From positions 1,116,001-1,180,000 of the forward strand of contig CP060218.1 of assembly GCA_023898345.1 (NCBI GenBank): DNA of 64,000 nucleotides, written 5' to 3'. The stretch is from Candidatus Woesearchaeota archaeon (GTDB lineage Archaea > Nanobdellota > Nanobdellia > Woesearchaeales > UBA583). The notes below the pieces were generated by a model. The model searched no databases. It was not told the DNA's origin and saw nothing but the letters and a program-made list of their open reading frames with translations. The translations under genes and the position numbers were made by a program. Of this stretch, positions 8,414-16,894 are shown piece by piece. The first letter of the stretch is position 1. Every line of letters begins with the position of its first letter.

Positions 8414-9703
8414 TCAACTCCAAGATGCTAAAGGCGCATAATCATACGTTGTTCCTGTTACAAGAAAGGAACTGGGATTAGTACAGACAACATATGACCC
8501 ACGAGTTTCGTTTGTAAGACAGGGCCCAAAACTTTCATAATAATTTCCAATATTATAAGCTCCAACTGAATAATTATAAGAAAAACTACCTGCGTAATTA
8601 GTAGTAGAACTATCAAAATAATTATTATAAAATGAATTATTGTTGCCATTGCCAGAAGCATGATATTTCCCTGAAGGGGTGTTTGTTATAATACTGTTTC
8701 TTACCTGATTATTGTCCGTGCCTGAAAAAATATCTATTGTTCCATCATTGAAGACATTTGAATTATTATCAAACACAACAGTATCAATAAGATTATTATC
8801 TGACCCTGAGAAAATAGTTATACCATTATCATGATTATGGGATAATTGTGAATTTCTTAAAATATTATAATTAGAATTTATCTCAAAGGAAATTCCATCA
8901 TCATATCCAGAACCTAAGGCATTATTTGTATTATAGTTTGAAATTATGCCATCAAATAGGTTATAATTGCTATTGACTAACCTAATTCCACCACCATTAT
9001 TAGAAGTACTAGTGTTTAGGACAGAACAATTATCTGCAGCATTCATGTAAATTCCATCATCAAAACCACTGATGTCACAATTTTGTATTGTAATTCCATC
9101 AAAGCTGTTTATGTAGAATCCAAATCCACTTGTATCCCCATCTCCAGTTATAGAGTAGCCCATACAATCAAAGGTTAGATTCCCTGTTGAGAAAGTAAAG
9201 CAATTGCCATCTTGATTTGAAATAGAATTCATCAGGTAAACTTTAGAGTAATTTTCTAGTGTTGATGCACTAATATCTCCACAAGCACTTACACTTACAT
9301 AATCTATTATAATTCTTTCCAGAAAAAAACTCTTCTCAACAATGGAGTTCTCTGTCACTAACACGACTGAGTGAGTAGAACTATCCAAACTTTCTAAACA
9401 AGTAGCTACATCAATTTCAGTTATCCCCGTATTTACTGTCGTATTTAACCCGCAATCAACTCCTCCAATTTCTATTCTATAAATTGTCAGATTATCTTCA
9501 ATACTTTTTACATATAGACTCTCCCCAAATAAATTTTCAATAAAAAGACTTCCACTTGCTGACCCTGCAGTTCTCTCAATACTACTAGTACTACTTGAAA
9601 AATATTGGTTAAACCATCCCTGAAAGCTAAGAATTCCCAATGTAGTTACCAGAATTACCAATATTGTGGCTATGATTGGACTTATTGCCTTTTTCTGGGA
9701 CAT
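8414..9703 (-). CDS. Pilin-like adhesin A with beta-helix head
   Basis: The 429-residue protein starts MSQKKAISPIIATILVIL, a class III (prepilin) signal with likely cleavage after KK and a hydrophobic helix like archaeal pilins. Residues about 40-135 form the neck domain shared with three other proteins of the window (GGVDCG, then a second Cys, then a VTENSIVEKSFFLE strand). Residues about 145-400 are Asn-rich right-handed beta-helix (NosD/PbH1-like) repeats. It is probably displayed on a pilus or at the cell surface as a binding module. An enzymatic role for the helix cannot be excluded. Confidence 0.85.
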   Translation of the reverse strand: MSQKKAISPIIATILVILVTTLGILSFQGWFNQYFSSSTSSIERTAGSASGSLFIENLFGESLYVKSIEDNLTIYRIEIGGVDCGLNTTVNTGITEIDVATCLESLDSSTHSVVLVTENSIVEKSFFLERIIIDYVSVSACGDISASTLENYSKVYLMNSISNQDGNCFTFSTGNLTFDCMGYSITGDGDTSGFGFYINSFDGITIQNCDISGFDDGIYMNAADNCSVLNTSTSNNGGGIRLVNSNYNLFDGIISNYNTNNALGSGYDDGISFEINSNYNILRNSQLSHNHDNGITIFSGSDNNLIDTVVFDNNSNVFNDGTIDIFSGTDNNQVRNSIITNTPSGKYHASGNGNNNSFYNNYFDSSTTNYAGSFSYNYSVGAYNIGNYYESFGPCLTNETRGSYVVCTNPSSFLVTGTTYDYAPLASWS

Positions 9704-9748
9704 TAGATTATTGGTTAAAAAAATATCTTATAAAATTATCTTTTTTGA

Positions 9749-9820
9749 ATTCCTTAGCTTGGTATATACCCCGTAGCTCTACTCATATCAGGATAGGCAC
9801 AATTTAGCGATTTCTTTACT
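9749..9820 (-). repeat. Dispersed repeat R1, short form
   Basis: This 72-bp copy reads AATTCCTTAGCTTGGTAT at one end and TTTAGCGATTTCTTTACT at the other. It is the short form of the R1 family, reverse orientation, diverged in the hairpin. It lies between adhesin A and the end of adhesin B. Confidence 0.8.
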
Positions 9821-10083
9821 TTCTTTCTTAAAAAAACTCAGGATTCCCTAAGCTTACCAAAGGATATGTCGGAACCAAAACCGCTGCCAGCATAAAGAAT
9901 ATCACCATTTGAATCAATATCTATCCCACCTACCCCCGAAGAATTTGTTAGAAAAACAGTCTTATTCCAAATTTGATTTCCATATACATCGTATTTAAAA
10001 ATCGTCCCTAGCCAATTAACCGCTCCACCAATATACAAGTAATTATTATGGTATTTAACTCTAAAAAAGGTTGAATTCATTGG

Positions 10084-11033
10084 TGTGCTAAGACATAATT
10101 GATGAACGCTTAAAGTTTTGGATGTATCTTTCAGCTGGAACTTTATAGTAAATCCCTTGATGAATTCGTTTCTCGTTATAAAAGGCAATGAATTCATCGA
10201 GAGTATTAAACCTTTCGTCGAATTCTAATTTGTAGGTTCCAAACCATCTTTCTACCTTCCCATTTGTTTGTGGGTGATTCACCCTGCCCAGAATGTGCTT
10301 AATGCTATTCTGGTTACAAAATCGAGTAAAATTATGTTTTGGATCACCTCGATTCTGAGTATTTGTGAAATGAGTTCCATTGTCTGTAAGTATCTCTTTG
10401 GGCTTGCCAGATTTGGCAATCGCATTCTGGAATGCCAGAATAGTGTTTTCGGTTGTTGCATTTTCGAAGTATTCTGCATGAATAAGAAAACGAGAATAAT
10501 CATCTAGAAACGCAATGATCTGTTTACCTGTAAATGGGCATTGTGACCAGTCTGTGTGCCATAATTCGTCTTTAGAGCTACGCTCATATCTGACGAACTT
10601 TATTTGCTCAGGACGAGTTCTCTTGTTTAATTGGAGACTGTTCTTTTTCAGAACTTTCTGTATTTGGCGTTCGGAAACTCCAAACCCTTCTTCATCAAGA
10701 AGAAGCTTGATTCTTTGTGACCCCATTTTGTATTGCTTCCAGATTTTGACAACTAAGTCTTGGAAGCTTTGATTTATTTCTTTTTCTTTTGGACCTCGTT
10801 TCTGAGGCTCAACAAAAGTCGCACCACGTCTCTTGTATGCTTCAAACCAAGAGCTAAGAGTAGATTTTGGAACTTCTCTGGTCTTTGAGAGATAAGAAAG
10901 AGAATACCAACCTCCTTCAAGAGTTTTCACACAACGAAGTTTGAACGTTTGATTGTATGTTTTTTGTTTCATTTCTCAAAATAACGAGAAATTCATCAAA
11001 AAAGGAGGCGTTCAATAATTATGTCTTAGCACA
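10084..11033 (-). mobile_element. IS481-family insertion sequence, 950 bp
   Basis: The ends are inverted repeats of 26 bp with two mismatches, beginning TGTGCTAAGACATAATT and ending in ACA, as in IS481 elements. The flanks are TTGAATTCATTG on the left and TTGAATTCGTTG on the right, a 12-bp target duplication with one change. One transposase gene fills the element. A lone copy of the same end occurs at 27460-27484. Confidence 0.92.
10088..10972 (-). CDS. IS481-family DDE transposase
   Basis: The 294-residue protein has an N-terminal helix-turn-helix (about 1-60), a second DNA-binding segment, and a DDE integrase core with Asp141 (HTDW), Asp197 (LTDNGTHF) and Glu241 (GKVERWFG). All three catalytic residues are present and the frame is intact, so the element may still move. 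The start ATG at 10972 lies about 60 bp inside the right end and the stop TAG is inside the left inverted repeat. Confidence 0.93.
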   Translation of the reverse strand: MKQKTYNQTFKLRCVKTLEGGWYSLSYLSKTREVPKSTLSSWFEAYKRRGATFVEPQKRGPKEKEINQSFQDLVVKIWKQYKMGSQRIKLLLDEEGFGVSERQIQKVLKKNSLQLNKRTRPEQIKFVRYERSSKDELWHTDWSQCPFTGKQIIAFLDDYSRFLIHAEYFENATTENTILAFQNAIAKSGKPKEILTDNGTHFTNTQNRGDPKHNFTRFCNQNSIKHILGRVNHPQTNGKVERWFGTYKLEFDERFNTLDEFIAFYNEKRIHQGIYYKVPAERYIQNFKRSSIMS

Positions 11034-12331
11034 CTTGAATTCGTTGGCAGACTTATATTAAATATCTGATTTCCATCAGGATCAAACTTCATAAGAAGCC
11101 CTACGGTCTCAGTAAATGTGGGATTAAGTGAGTAGGCCACAGCGTAAACATTTTCTTGATTATCTAATGTAACATCCCATGCACAGTCATAATAATCTAA
11201 GAAGAAGAGCTTTGCACTATAATTCCACACCTCAGAACCTGTGGAATTGAATTTTACTACAAAGCTCCGATTCCCTAAATTATCTTTGTGACCTACAGCA
11301 TAAATCTCTTCTTGTGAATTCACTTTAAGACCCCAAAGTAAAGCGTTCTTAGTGGCCTCAGTATAATTTTTTTCCCAAATAAGGTTCCCCAATAAATCAT
11401 ACTTTGCCAAAAAGATTCCCCCACTACCACCAAGGTAGCCTCCCACGTATACAAAGTCATTTCTGACGTCTATTGCAGTCCCATAAGTATTTACCCCCTG
11501 ATAATTGAAGTATGGTCCTGATCTTGACCCCGAAGTATTGTATCTTGCCCACGCAAGTTTGAAAACGCCTGCGTCAAATAATATTCCTACAACATAGGCA
11601 TCATCATTATACACTTTTATCCCTTCTGTCCCTTCATAATAAACTCCATTTGAAATTAGATCATTCCACTCATAACTTCCATTTGATAAAAATTTCACGG
11701 CATCCCAATCCTGATTATTTGAAGCTGATCTTGGTCTTGATGCCATGTACACGTCATCATTGGAGTCAACTGCAAGACCTAATACATCGTCGCTGTACGT
11801 TCCCTGATCATAAGTATTTACCCATACTTGAGAGGGCATTTTCACATGAACAGCATTCAAATCTATAAAGTATTCCTTTGAAAGTATGTTCTTTTCAGTA
11901 ATCATGCTAATTTCTATTTTCTCCTTATTTACTCTCTTAATGCAGGAACTGATGTCCATATTAGTGACTCCCAAATCTAATTCCGTAGAAGGCACGCAAG
12001 GTTGACCATTTATCAAAAGTTCTTTCATACTCTCATTTGTAGTTCCCTTATTGGTGATGTACAGCTCTGCCCCGACTAAATTCTCAATGTCAAGGTTGTT
12101 TGTCGATGCTGTTTTTGTCTCAAGGTCAGAGTGAATCCCTGTAGATAGGGAAGTGAACCATATTTTAAAGCCCACAACTGCTGCGATGGTGGCAACCAAT
12201 AAAAGGGCAGTTCCGATTATAGGAGAAATAGCTTTCTTTTTCTTCATCTGAGTCTTTGGGAATATTTTTTATTTACATATTCTTTTAATTACTTGCCAAG
12301 GACATCTTTCCCACCTGTGAGTCTGCTCACA

Positions 12332-12568
12332 TTATTCGCTTTTTGTTTTTAGGGAAAATGCATGTAGGTACGTTCCTTCATCAATGTGTTCCATAAGAAG
12401 ATTTTTGACTATTCGATGTTGCTCAAGGAGTTTTTTTCCTTTAAATCCGTCCCAAGTGACTACTGCATCAAAATGTGCATCGTCTCCAGAGGGATTGAGG
12501 ATTTGAGCTTTTGCTCCGGGAAGCTTTGTCTCTATGAGATTTTTTATGTCTTGTGCTGTTCGTACCAT
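12332..12568 (-). CDS. bolA: BolA-family protein
   Basis: The 78-residue protein matches BolA/IbaG proteins: an N-terminal helix (IKNLIETKLPGA), beta strands with HFDAVVTW, the GKKLLEQHRIVKNLL helix and a C-terminal HAFSLKT strand. The His in EQHR is a cluster ligand in BolA-glutaredoxin complexes. Its 40 nt of upstream sequence closely resemble those of the grxD gene (same TTTTTAA box, AAGGA and CTATG). The two genes are now 4 kb apart, with adhesins A and B between them on the same strand. Confidence 0.9.
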   Translation of the reverse strand: MVRTAQDIKNLIETKLPGAKAQILNPSGDDAHFDAVVTWDGFKGKKLLEQHRIVKNLLMEHIDEGTYLHAFSLKTKSE

Positions 12569-12706
12569 AGCTTTTTCCTTGACCTTTTGATTAAAAATTT
12601 TTTGCTTCCTCGGTTTAACATTTCTTTTTTTTACTTTCTGTAACTTAGCACGTTACACACCAAATGAATCGTATTCTTTATAAATATCCCTATTTCTTTT
12701 GCTTAT

Positions 12707-13165
12707 ATGAGAGGAAATCAAAGGGGATATGTACAAATAATTGCGATTATTGTATTGCTGATTATAATTCTTTTTTTATTTAATATAATTTCAATTAATA
12801 ATGGAGAACTAAAATTTCCCTTATTTCAAAAAGAATATTTCGCATATATTGATTATCAAGAAAAAATTTCACCCAATGAAGATATTGAATTTGAAATTTA
12901 CTACAAAAATCCAACTAATGAAAATTTAAATTTAAATCTTGTAATTGAATACGATAATGATAAATGGAAAACTTATAATAGGTATATAAGATTAAATGAA
13001 GAAATTCCCTTTGAAGCTGTTCCCCCAAAAAATATTCAAAAATATTCAATTAAGTTTGAATCAAATAGATATGTTAACAATCAAAATTATACTTTCAATT
13101 TTAGCTTTTATGGTGGAAATCACAAATTATTAGAGAATATAAGTAAAAATGTTCAAGTTGAATGA
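12707..13165 (+). CDS. Membrane-anchored hypothetical protein (AT-rich island)
   Basis: The 152-residue protein has one N-terminal membrane helix (about 10-30, IIAIIVLLIIILFLFNIIS) and an outer beta-rich domain full of Asn, Tyr and Glu. A TATA box (TTTATAAAT at 12673-12681) lies about 30 nt before the start. Codons are far richer in AAT, AAA and TTA than in neighbouring genes, which suggests recent transfer. It overlaps the next gene by 17 nt. I recognise no family, but the domain resembles a CARDB-like sandwich (phrase FEIYYKNPTNENL). Confidence 0.7.
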   Translation: MRGNQRGYVQIIAIIVLLIIILFLFNIISINNGELKFPLFQKEYFAYIDYQEKISPNEDIEFEIYYKNPTNENLNLNLVIEYDNDKWKTYNRYIRLNEEIPFEAVPPKNIQKYSIKFESNRYVNNQNYTFNFSFYGGNHKLLENISKNVQVE

Positions 13166-13661
13166 AGTTAAGAAAAATGTAAAAAAACTTTTCAGTTTTT
13201 TAGGAAGCCAAAAACTCTTCAATTTCATTACTCTGATATTAACATTCTTAATAGCTTGGCAACAATTTCAAATTAATGAATTAGATATGACACAAACAAT
13301 GAACCCCATTATTCTTTCTTCTTCTTTAAAAGATAGTTCTTATCCTTTAAATGAAACTCCTATTGATTTTGAAATTACAGTAGAGTCTAATTATGAGGGT
13401 ACTTCTCCAGTCCAATTAAAAATTTCTAATGTTTTATTAAATGGAAAAGAAATACATTCTAATTATAAGTTAAGAGGTGATGATGAAAAAATCATAACGA
13501 TTAAAAAAGGAGACGAAGAGAGATTTAATTTTAGTTTTAATACTGAAAAAGAAGGAGAATACGAATTAGTAATTCTTGTGAGACATAATTTTCCAATGAA
13601 TACTAAAGATTTTTCAAAAGGAAAAGAGGAACCTTGGAGATTTAATTTTGAAATAAAATGA
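13149..13661 (+). CDS. Membrane-anchored hypothetical protein, partner of the preceding gene
   Basis: The 170-residue protein has a basic N-terminus, one membrane helix (about 22-40) and an outer domain of beta strands. It shares the AT-rich codon use and layout of the gene before it and overlaps that gene, so the two are probably one transferred unit. No motif shows its role. Confidence 0.7.
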   Translation: MFKLNEVKKNVKKLFSFLGSQKLFNFITLILTFLIAWQQFQINELDMTQTMNPIILSSSLKDSSYPLNETPIDFEITVESNYEGTSPVQLKISNVLLNGKEIHSNYKLRGDDEKIITIKKGDEERFNFSFNTEKEGEYELVILVRHNFPMNTKDFSKGKEEPWRFNFEIK

Positions 13662-13760
13662 TAATGGTTAAATAATTTGAAAGATGATAACAACAAGTCC
13701 TCAAATTTGAGATTTTTCCAACCTGATCTTTTGAGAAGATTAAATAAACCAAATAAAGTA

Positions 13761-13895
13761 GAGAAATCGCTAAGATTTTCCTATCTCAATCAGAGCAGAA
13801 CTCAGGACATTACTGCAATTTTCAAGACACGAGTTCTAACTCTCAGCGAGATGGTCGCACAGTGCTGCGGAACATAATGGCCAGCTAGGGAATTA
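13761..13895 (+). repeat. Dispersed repeat R1, long form, diverged
   Basis: The copy starts GAGAAATCGCTAAGATTTTC and ends GCCAGCTAGGGAATT. It is a long-form member with both hairpins weakened. It fills much of the 435-nt gap 13662-14096, in which I see no gene. An A/T-rich palindrome (AAAAATCGAAATTTTTCG) follows at 13895-13912. Confidence 0.8.
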
Positions 13896-14070
13896 AAAAT
13901 CGAAATTTTTCGAAATTCTCTATTTAATTATACTTAAGTCTGTTGCATAATCCTTAGATAAAAATTAAGACTTTTAAATCTGAGATTTAAAGTGTATAAT
14001 AAAATGACATCTCCCATGTCGTTACACACCTGTTTTTACTCTGAAGTTATGCAGTTTTTACTGATAAACT

Positions 14071-14078
14071 TTTAAATA
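14071..14078 (+). promoter_or_regulatory. TATA box of rmlB
   Basis: TTTAAATA is centred about 23 nt before ATG 14097, so the transcript is probably leaderless. Confidence 0.55.
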
Positions 14079-14096
14079 AGCTTTGCCTTGCTTTTC

Positions 14097-15062
14097 ATGA
14101 TGAAAATTCTTGTTACTGGTGGGGCGGGCTTCATAGGTAGTGCTTTTACGAGATATTTTGTGAAAAAGTATCCTGAGCATGAGATCGTTGTTTTTGACAA
14201 ACTTACGTATGCTGGGAATCTTGATAATCTTAAGGAAGTTTCAAATTCGCCAAATTTTCGTTTTGTCCGTGGTGATGTGTGCAATTTAGAATTGCTTGAG
14301 GAAGTGCTTAAGGACTGTGATGTTGTTGTGCATTTTGCAGCTGAAAGTCATGTTGATGCATCTATTGGAAATTCTTTGTGCTTTACGATGACGAATGCTT
14401 ATGGGACTCATGTGCTTTTGGAGGCAGCACGTACTGCTAATATTAAGAAGTTTATTCATATTAGTACGGATGAAGTGTATGGAGATATTTTGAAGGGTTC
14501 GTTTAAGGAGGAGGATAAACTTTCTCCGAATAATCCTTATTCTGCTTCAAAGGCTGCTGCTGAAATGATTGTTAGTTCATACATGAAGACGTATAAAATG
14601 CCTATTTGTATTGTTCGTGGAAATAATAATTATGGACCTTACCAATATCCTGAAAAACTTATTTCTTTGTTTAGTGTTTTGCTTCTTCAGGACAAAAAGG
14701 TTCCTCTTTACAATCCTAAGCCTGTTCGTACTTTCATTCATGTTGATGATATGGCGCGTGCTGTTGATGTTATTCTCCAGAAAGGAAAAATTTTTGAGAC
14801 CTATAATATTGGAACGAAGGATGAATACTCTTGTCTTGAAGTGACAAAGAAGCTTCTCAAACTTGCAGGAAAAAACCATACGTATATTCAAAAGGTCGAG
14901 GACAGAGCTGTTAATGACCGTCGTTACAGTGTGCATTATAAGAAACTTACTGCTTTGGGTTGGAAACCGGAGATTTCTTTTGACGAGGGCCTTGCACAAA
15001 CTTTTGCTTGGTACAAAGAGAATGGAGCTTGGTGGAAGAAGATTTTGCGCAACAAGAAGTGA
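14097..15062 (+). CDS. rmlB: dTDP-glucose 4,6-dehydratase (RmlB-like SDR)
   Basis: This extended short-chain dehydrogenase converts an NDP-glucose to the 4-keto-6-deoxy sugar, a step toward rhamnose and other deoxysugars for surface glycans. The NAD motif GGAGFIG is at the N-terminus, the dehydratase signature STDEVYGD follows, and the catalytic YSASK motif is present. About 321 residues is the normal length. ATG 14097 fits the TATA box; a TTG at 14088 does not. No rmlA, C or D gene is adjacent, so another NDP-sugar dehydratase is possible. Confidence 0.9.
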   Translation: MMKILVTGGAGFIGSAFTRYFVKKYPEHEIVVFDKLTYAGNLDNLKEVSNSPNFRFVRGDVCNLELLEEVLKDCDVVVHFAAESHVDASIGNSLCFTMTNAYGTHVLLEAARTANIKKFIHISTDEVYGDILKGSFKEEDKLSPNNPYSASKAAAEMIVSSYMKTYKMPICIVRGNNNYGPYQYPEKLISLFSVLLLQDKKVPLYNPKPVRTFIHVDDMARAVDVILQKGKIFETYNIGTKDEYSCLEVTKKLLKLAGKNHTYIQKVEDRAVNDRRYSVHYKKLTALGWKPEISFDEGLAQTFAWYKENGAWWKKILRNKK

Positions 15063-15065
15063 AGC

Positions 15066-16514
15066 TTACCTTTGTGCGTACTTGAGGACAAGATAAGGAT
15101 AAATCCCTCCAACGTCCATGTACCCTGCGACATAGATATTGCCTGAGCTGTCAAGTTCTATTCCTGTCATCCATTCATCATTTCCACTATCATAGGTTAC
15201 ATTCCAAATTTCATTTCCATTTGTATCATATTTCACAAGTAGAGTGATAGCAGTAGTTGAGGCCCCAACGACATATACATTCCCCAAATTATCAATTACA
15301 ATCTCATTTCCCCATTCACCATTTCCTGAGTCATAAGTTACATTCCAAATTTCATTTCCGCTAGAGTCATATTTGAATGTTATGAAGTCATCATTTGCTC
15401 CATTATTTGTCCCTCCCGTTATATACACATTTCCTAAGCTATCAACAGTAACTCTGTTTCCCCATTCACTATTTCCTGAGTCATAAGTTACATTCCAAAT
15501 CTCGTTTCCGCTAGAGTCATATTTGAATGTTATGGCGTCATAATTTGCTCCATTATTTGTCCCCCCCGTTATATACACATTTCCTAAGCTATCAACAGTA
15601 ACTCCATTCCCATACTCATCACTTCCACCGTCATACGTCACATTCCAAATCTCGTTTCCGCTAGAGTCATATTTGAATGTTATGAAGTCATCATTTGCTC
15701 CATTACTTGAATATCCACTTACGTAGATATCTCCCTTTGGACTAAGTGCAATTGAGGAGGTATCATCATAATTTCCTCCATCATACGTCACATTCCAAAT
15801 CTCGTTTCCGCTAGAGTCATATTTGAATGTTATGAAGTCATCATTTGCTCCATTATTTGAATATCCACTTACGTAGATATCTCCCTTTGGACTAAGTGCA
15901 ATTGAGGAGATATCATCATAATTTCCTCCATCATACGTCACATTCCAGAGTTGCTCCATGTTGTTATCATATTTAGCTACGAGAAAATCAGAGTCTCCAT
16001 TATCAATCCCTCCCGCTAAGTATATATTTCCTTCTGAATCAAGTGCTAGATCATAAAACCAAACATTATTGCTCAGATCTGGCGATTTGTTCCACAACAG
16101 TACGGGCATAAGTTCGTGGCTTTGGTATTGTTCTTTTACAAAGAACTTCTTGCTATAAATTCCTTTATCTGTAAATACTGCTACTTCAACAGAGTTGCCA
16201 CTTGCATTAAGACAAGAACCCAAATCAAATATGTGTAACCCTGAAAAAATACCTGTTGAAAACTCGCAGTCAGTTCCTGAGGCTTTCACATTAGAGACTG
16301 CTGTTCCTGTTCCTGCTTGAAAAAAGAGCTCGTCGCCAACGAGATCGACAATCCCCACACTTTGGCCGCTTGCTGTGTCGGACTCGGCTTTTGCGAAAAG
16401 AGCAGATCGAAAGGAATCAAACCAGCTACTGAAAAAAATGACTGCGACAACAGCAACGACAAGAAGTAGGGCAACGGCAATGACGGGAGAAATAGCTTTT
16501 TTTGGCGAGCGCAT
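15066..16514 (-). CDS. Pilin-like adhesin C with beta-propeller repeats
   Basis: The 482-residue protein starts MRSPKKAISPVIAVALLLVV, a class III signal with cleavage expected after KK. The shared neck domain follows (SGTDCEFSTG, then a Cys in DLGSCLNASG). From about residue 130 there are at least seven near-identical repeats of 40-44 residues with YDSSGNEIWNVTYDGG and GNVYITGG phrases (SBBP type), folding as a beta-propeller. ATG 16514 is chosen because a TATA box lies 25 nt upstream. Repeats at the DNA level are close enough to recombine, so the repeat number may vary. Confidence 0.88.
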   Translation of the reverse strand: MRSPKKAISPVIAVALLLVVAVVAVIFFSSWFDSFRSALFAKAESDTASGQSVGIVDLVGDELFFQAGTGTAVSNVKASGTDCEFSTGIFSGLHIFDLGSCLNASGNSVEVAVFTDKGIYSKKFFVKEQYQSHELMPVLLWNKSPDLSNNVWFYDLALDSEGNIYLAGGIDNGDSDFLVAKYDNNMEQLWNVTYDGGNYDDISSIALSPKGDIYVSGYSNNGANDDFITFKYDSSGNEIWNVTYDGGNYDDTSSIALSPKGDIYVSGYSSNGANDDFITFKYDSSGNEIWNVTYDGGSDEYGNGVTVDSLGNVYITGGTNNGANYDAITFKYDSSGNEIWNVTYDSGNSEWGNRVTVDSLGNVYITGGTNNGANDDFITFKYDSSGNEIWNVTYDSGNGEWGNEIVIDNLGNVYVVGASTTAITLLVKYDTNGNEIWNVTYDSGNDEWMTGIELDSSGNIYVAGYMDVGGIYPYLVLKYAQR

Positions 16515-16534
16515 GTTTGGAATGAAGAGAAACA

Positions 16535-16544
16535 CTATTTATAC
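16535..16544 (-). promoter_or_regulatory. TATA box of adhesin C
   Basis: GTATAAATAG on the minus strand lies about 25 nt before ATG 16514 and implies a leaderless mRNA. Confidence 0.6.
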
Positions 16545-16593
16545 TTTTGTTTGGAGCTTGAAGAAGTGAAGCTCTTTTTTTCTTGAAACGAAC

Positions 16594-16848
16594 GGTTCTG
16601 TCCATAATTTTATTTTGAAACATTTTAAGATAACTATTTTTAGTCAAAAATAAATCTCTTGTTAGCAAAAATAAAGAAATCGCTAAAATGTGCCTATCCC
16701 AATCGGAGCAGAGCTCCGGGGCATTATGGCAATTTTCAAGACGCGATTTCTTTACTCCCAGTTGGGTGGTCGCAGCAGAGCTGCGGGGTATAAATACCCA
16801 GCTAAGGAATTAACTTTTAAAATTGATTTTGAATTTATGGACAGAGCC
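16594..16848. mobile_element. 255-bp MITE with IS6-like ends, carrying an R1 copy
   Basis: The ends are inverted repeats: GGTTCTGTCCATAA on the left and the complement of GGCTCTGTCCATAA on the right (13 of 14). The element is flanked by a perfect 8-bp direct repeat AAACGAAC at 16586-16593 and 16849-16856. Eight-base duplications and GGTTCTGT ends are typical of the IS6 family. No coding frame lies inside, so it needs a transposase from elsewhere. It sits between the divergent promoters of adhesin C and the stomatin gene and, with the flanks, explains the 380-nt gene-free stretch. Confidence 0.75.
16672..16813 (+). repeat. Dispersed repeat R1, long form (best copy)
   Basis: This 142-bp copy runs from TAAAGAAATCGCTAAAATG to CCCAGCTAAGGAATTAA. 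Hairpin I is CGGAG-CAGAG-CTCCG at 16704-16718. Hairpin II is CGCAG-CAGAG-CTGCG at 16771-16785, with the same loop but a swapped stem pair. A perfect 12-bp inverted repeat (TAAAGAAATCGC) joins 16672-16683 to 16743-16754. It lies inside the MITE. Confidence 0.88.
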
Positions 16849-16861
16849 AAACGAACGGTAT

Positions 16862-16870
16862 TTTTATAAA
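16862..16870 (+). promoter_or_regulatory. TATA box of the stomatin gene
   Basis: TTTTATAAA lies about 28 nt before ATG 16895 and just 6 nt beyond the MITE target duplication, so the insertion sits directly upstream of the promoter. Confidence 0.55.
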
Positions 16871-16894
16871 TTCTTTTCCTGTTGTGTTGTTACC

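Larger units (their letters stand above)
9838..12247 (-). pseudogene. Pilin-like adhesin B (beta-propeller head), split by an insertion sequence
   Basis: The N-terminal part (12247 down to about 11035) starts MKKKKAISPIIGTALLLVAT, a class III signal, followed by the shared neck domain with two Cys and then beta-propeller repeats (phrases such as DNQENVYAVAYS). An IS481-type element interrupts it. Beyond the element, 10082 to 9838 continues in the same frame with further repeats (phrase IFKYDVYGNQIWN). With the element and one flanking repeat removed, the frame runs unbroken for about 481 residues, the same as adhesin C (482). As it stands, the protein would end within the element, lacking its last 77 residues. 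A truncated adhesin could still be made. Confidence 0.85.

Noticed and set aside
13677..13877. 66-codon frame after the AT-rich gene pair
   Set aside because: Most of it lies within an R1 repeat copy, so the frame is that of the repeat and not a gene.
13930..14060. Possible second IS6-like MITE (TCTGTTGCATAA near 13937 and TTATGCAG near 14047)
   Set aside because: Only about seven bases of the two ends agree and no target duplication is visible.
15150..15960. Tandem DNA repeats that might be a CRISPR-like array
   Set aside because: The repeats of about 120-130 bp encode in-frame beta-propeller units; there are no short repeats with unique spacers and no cas genes.
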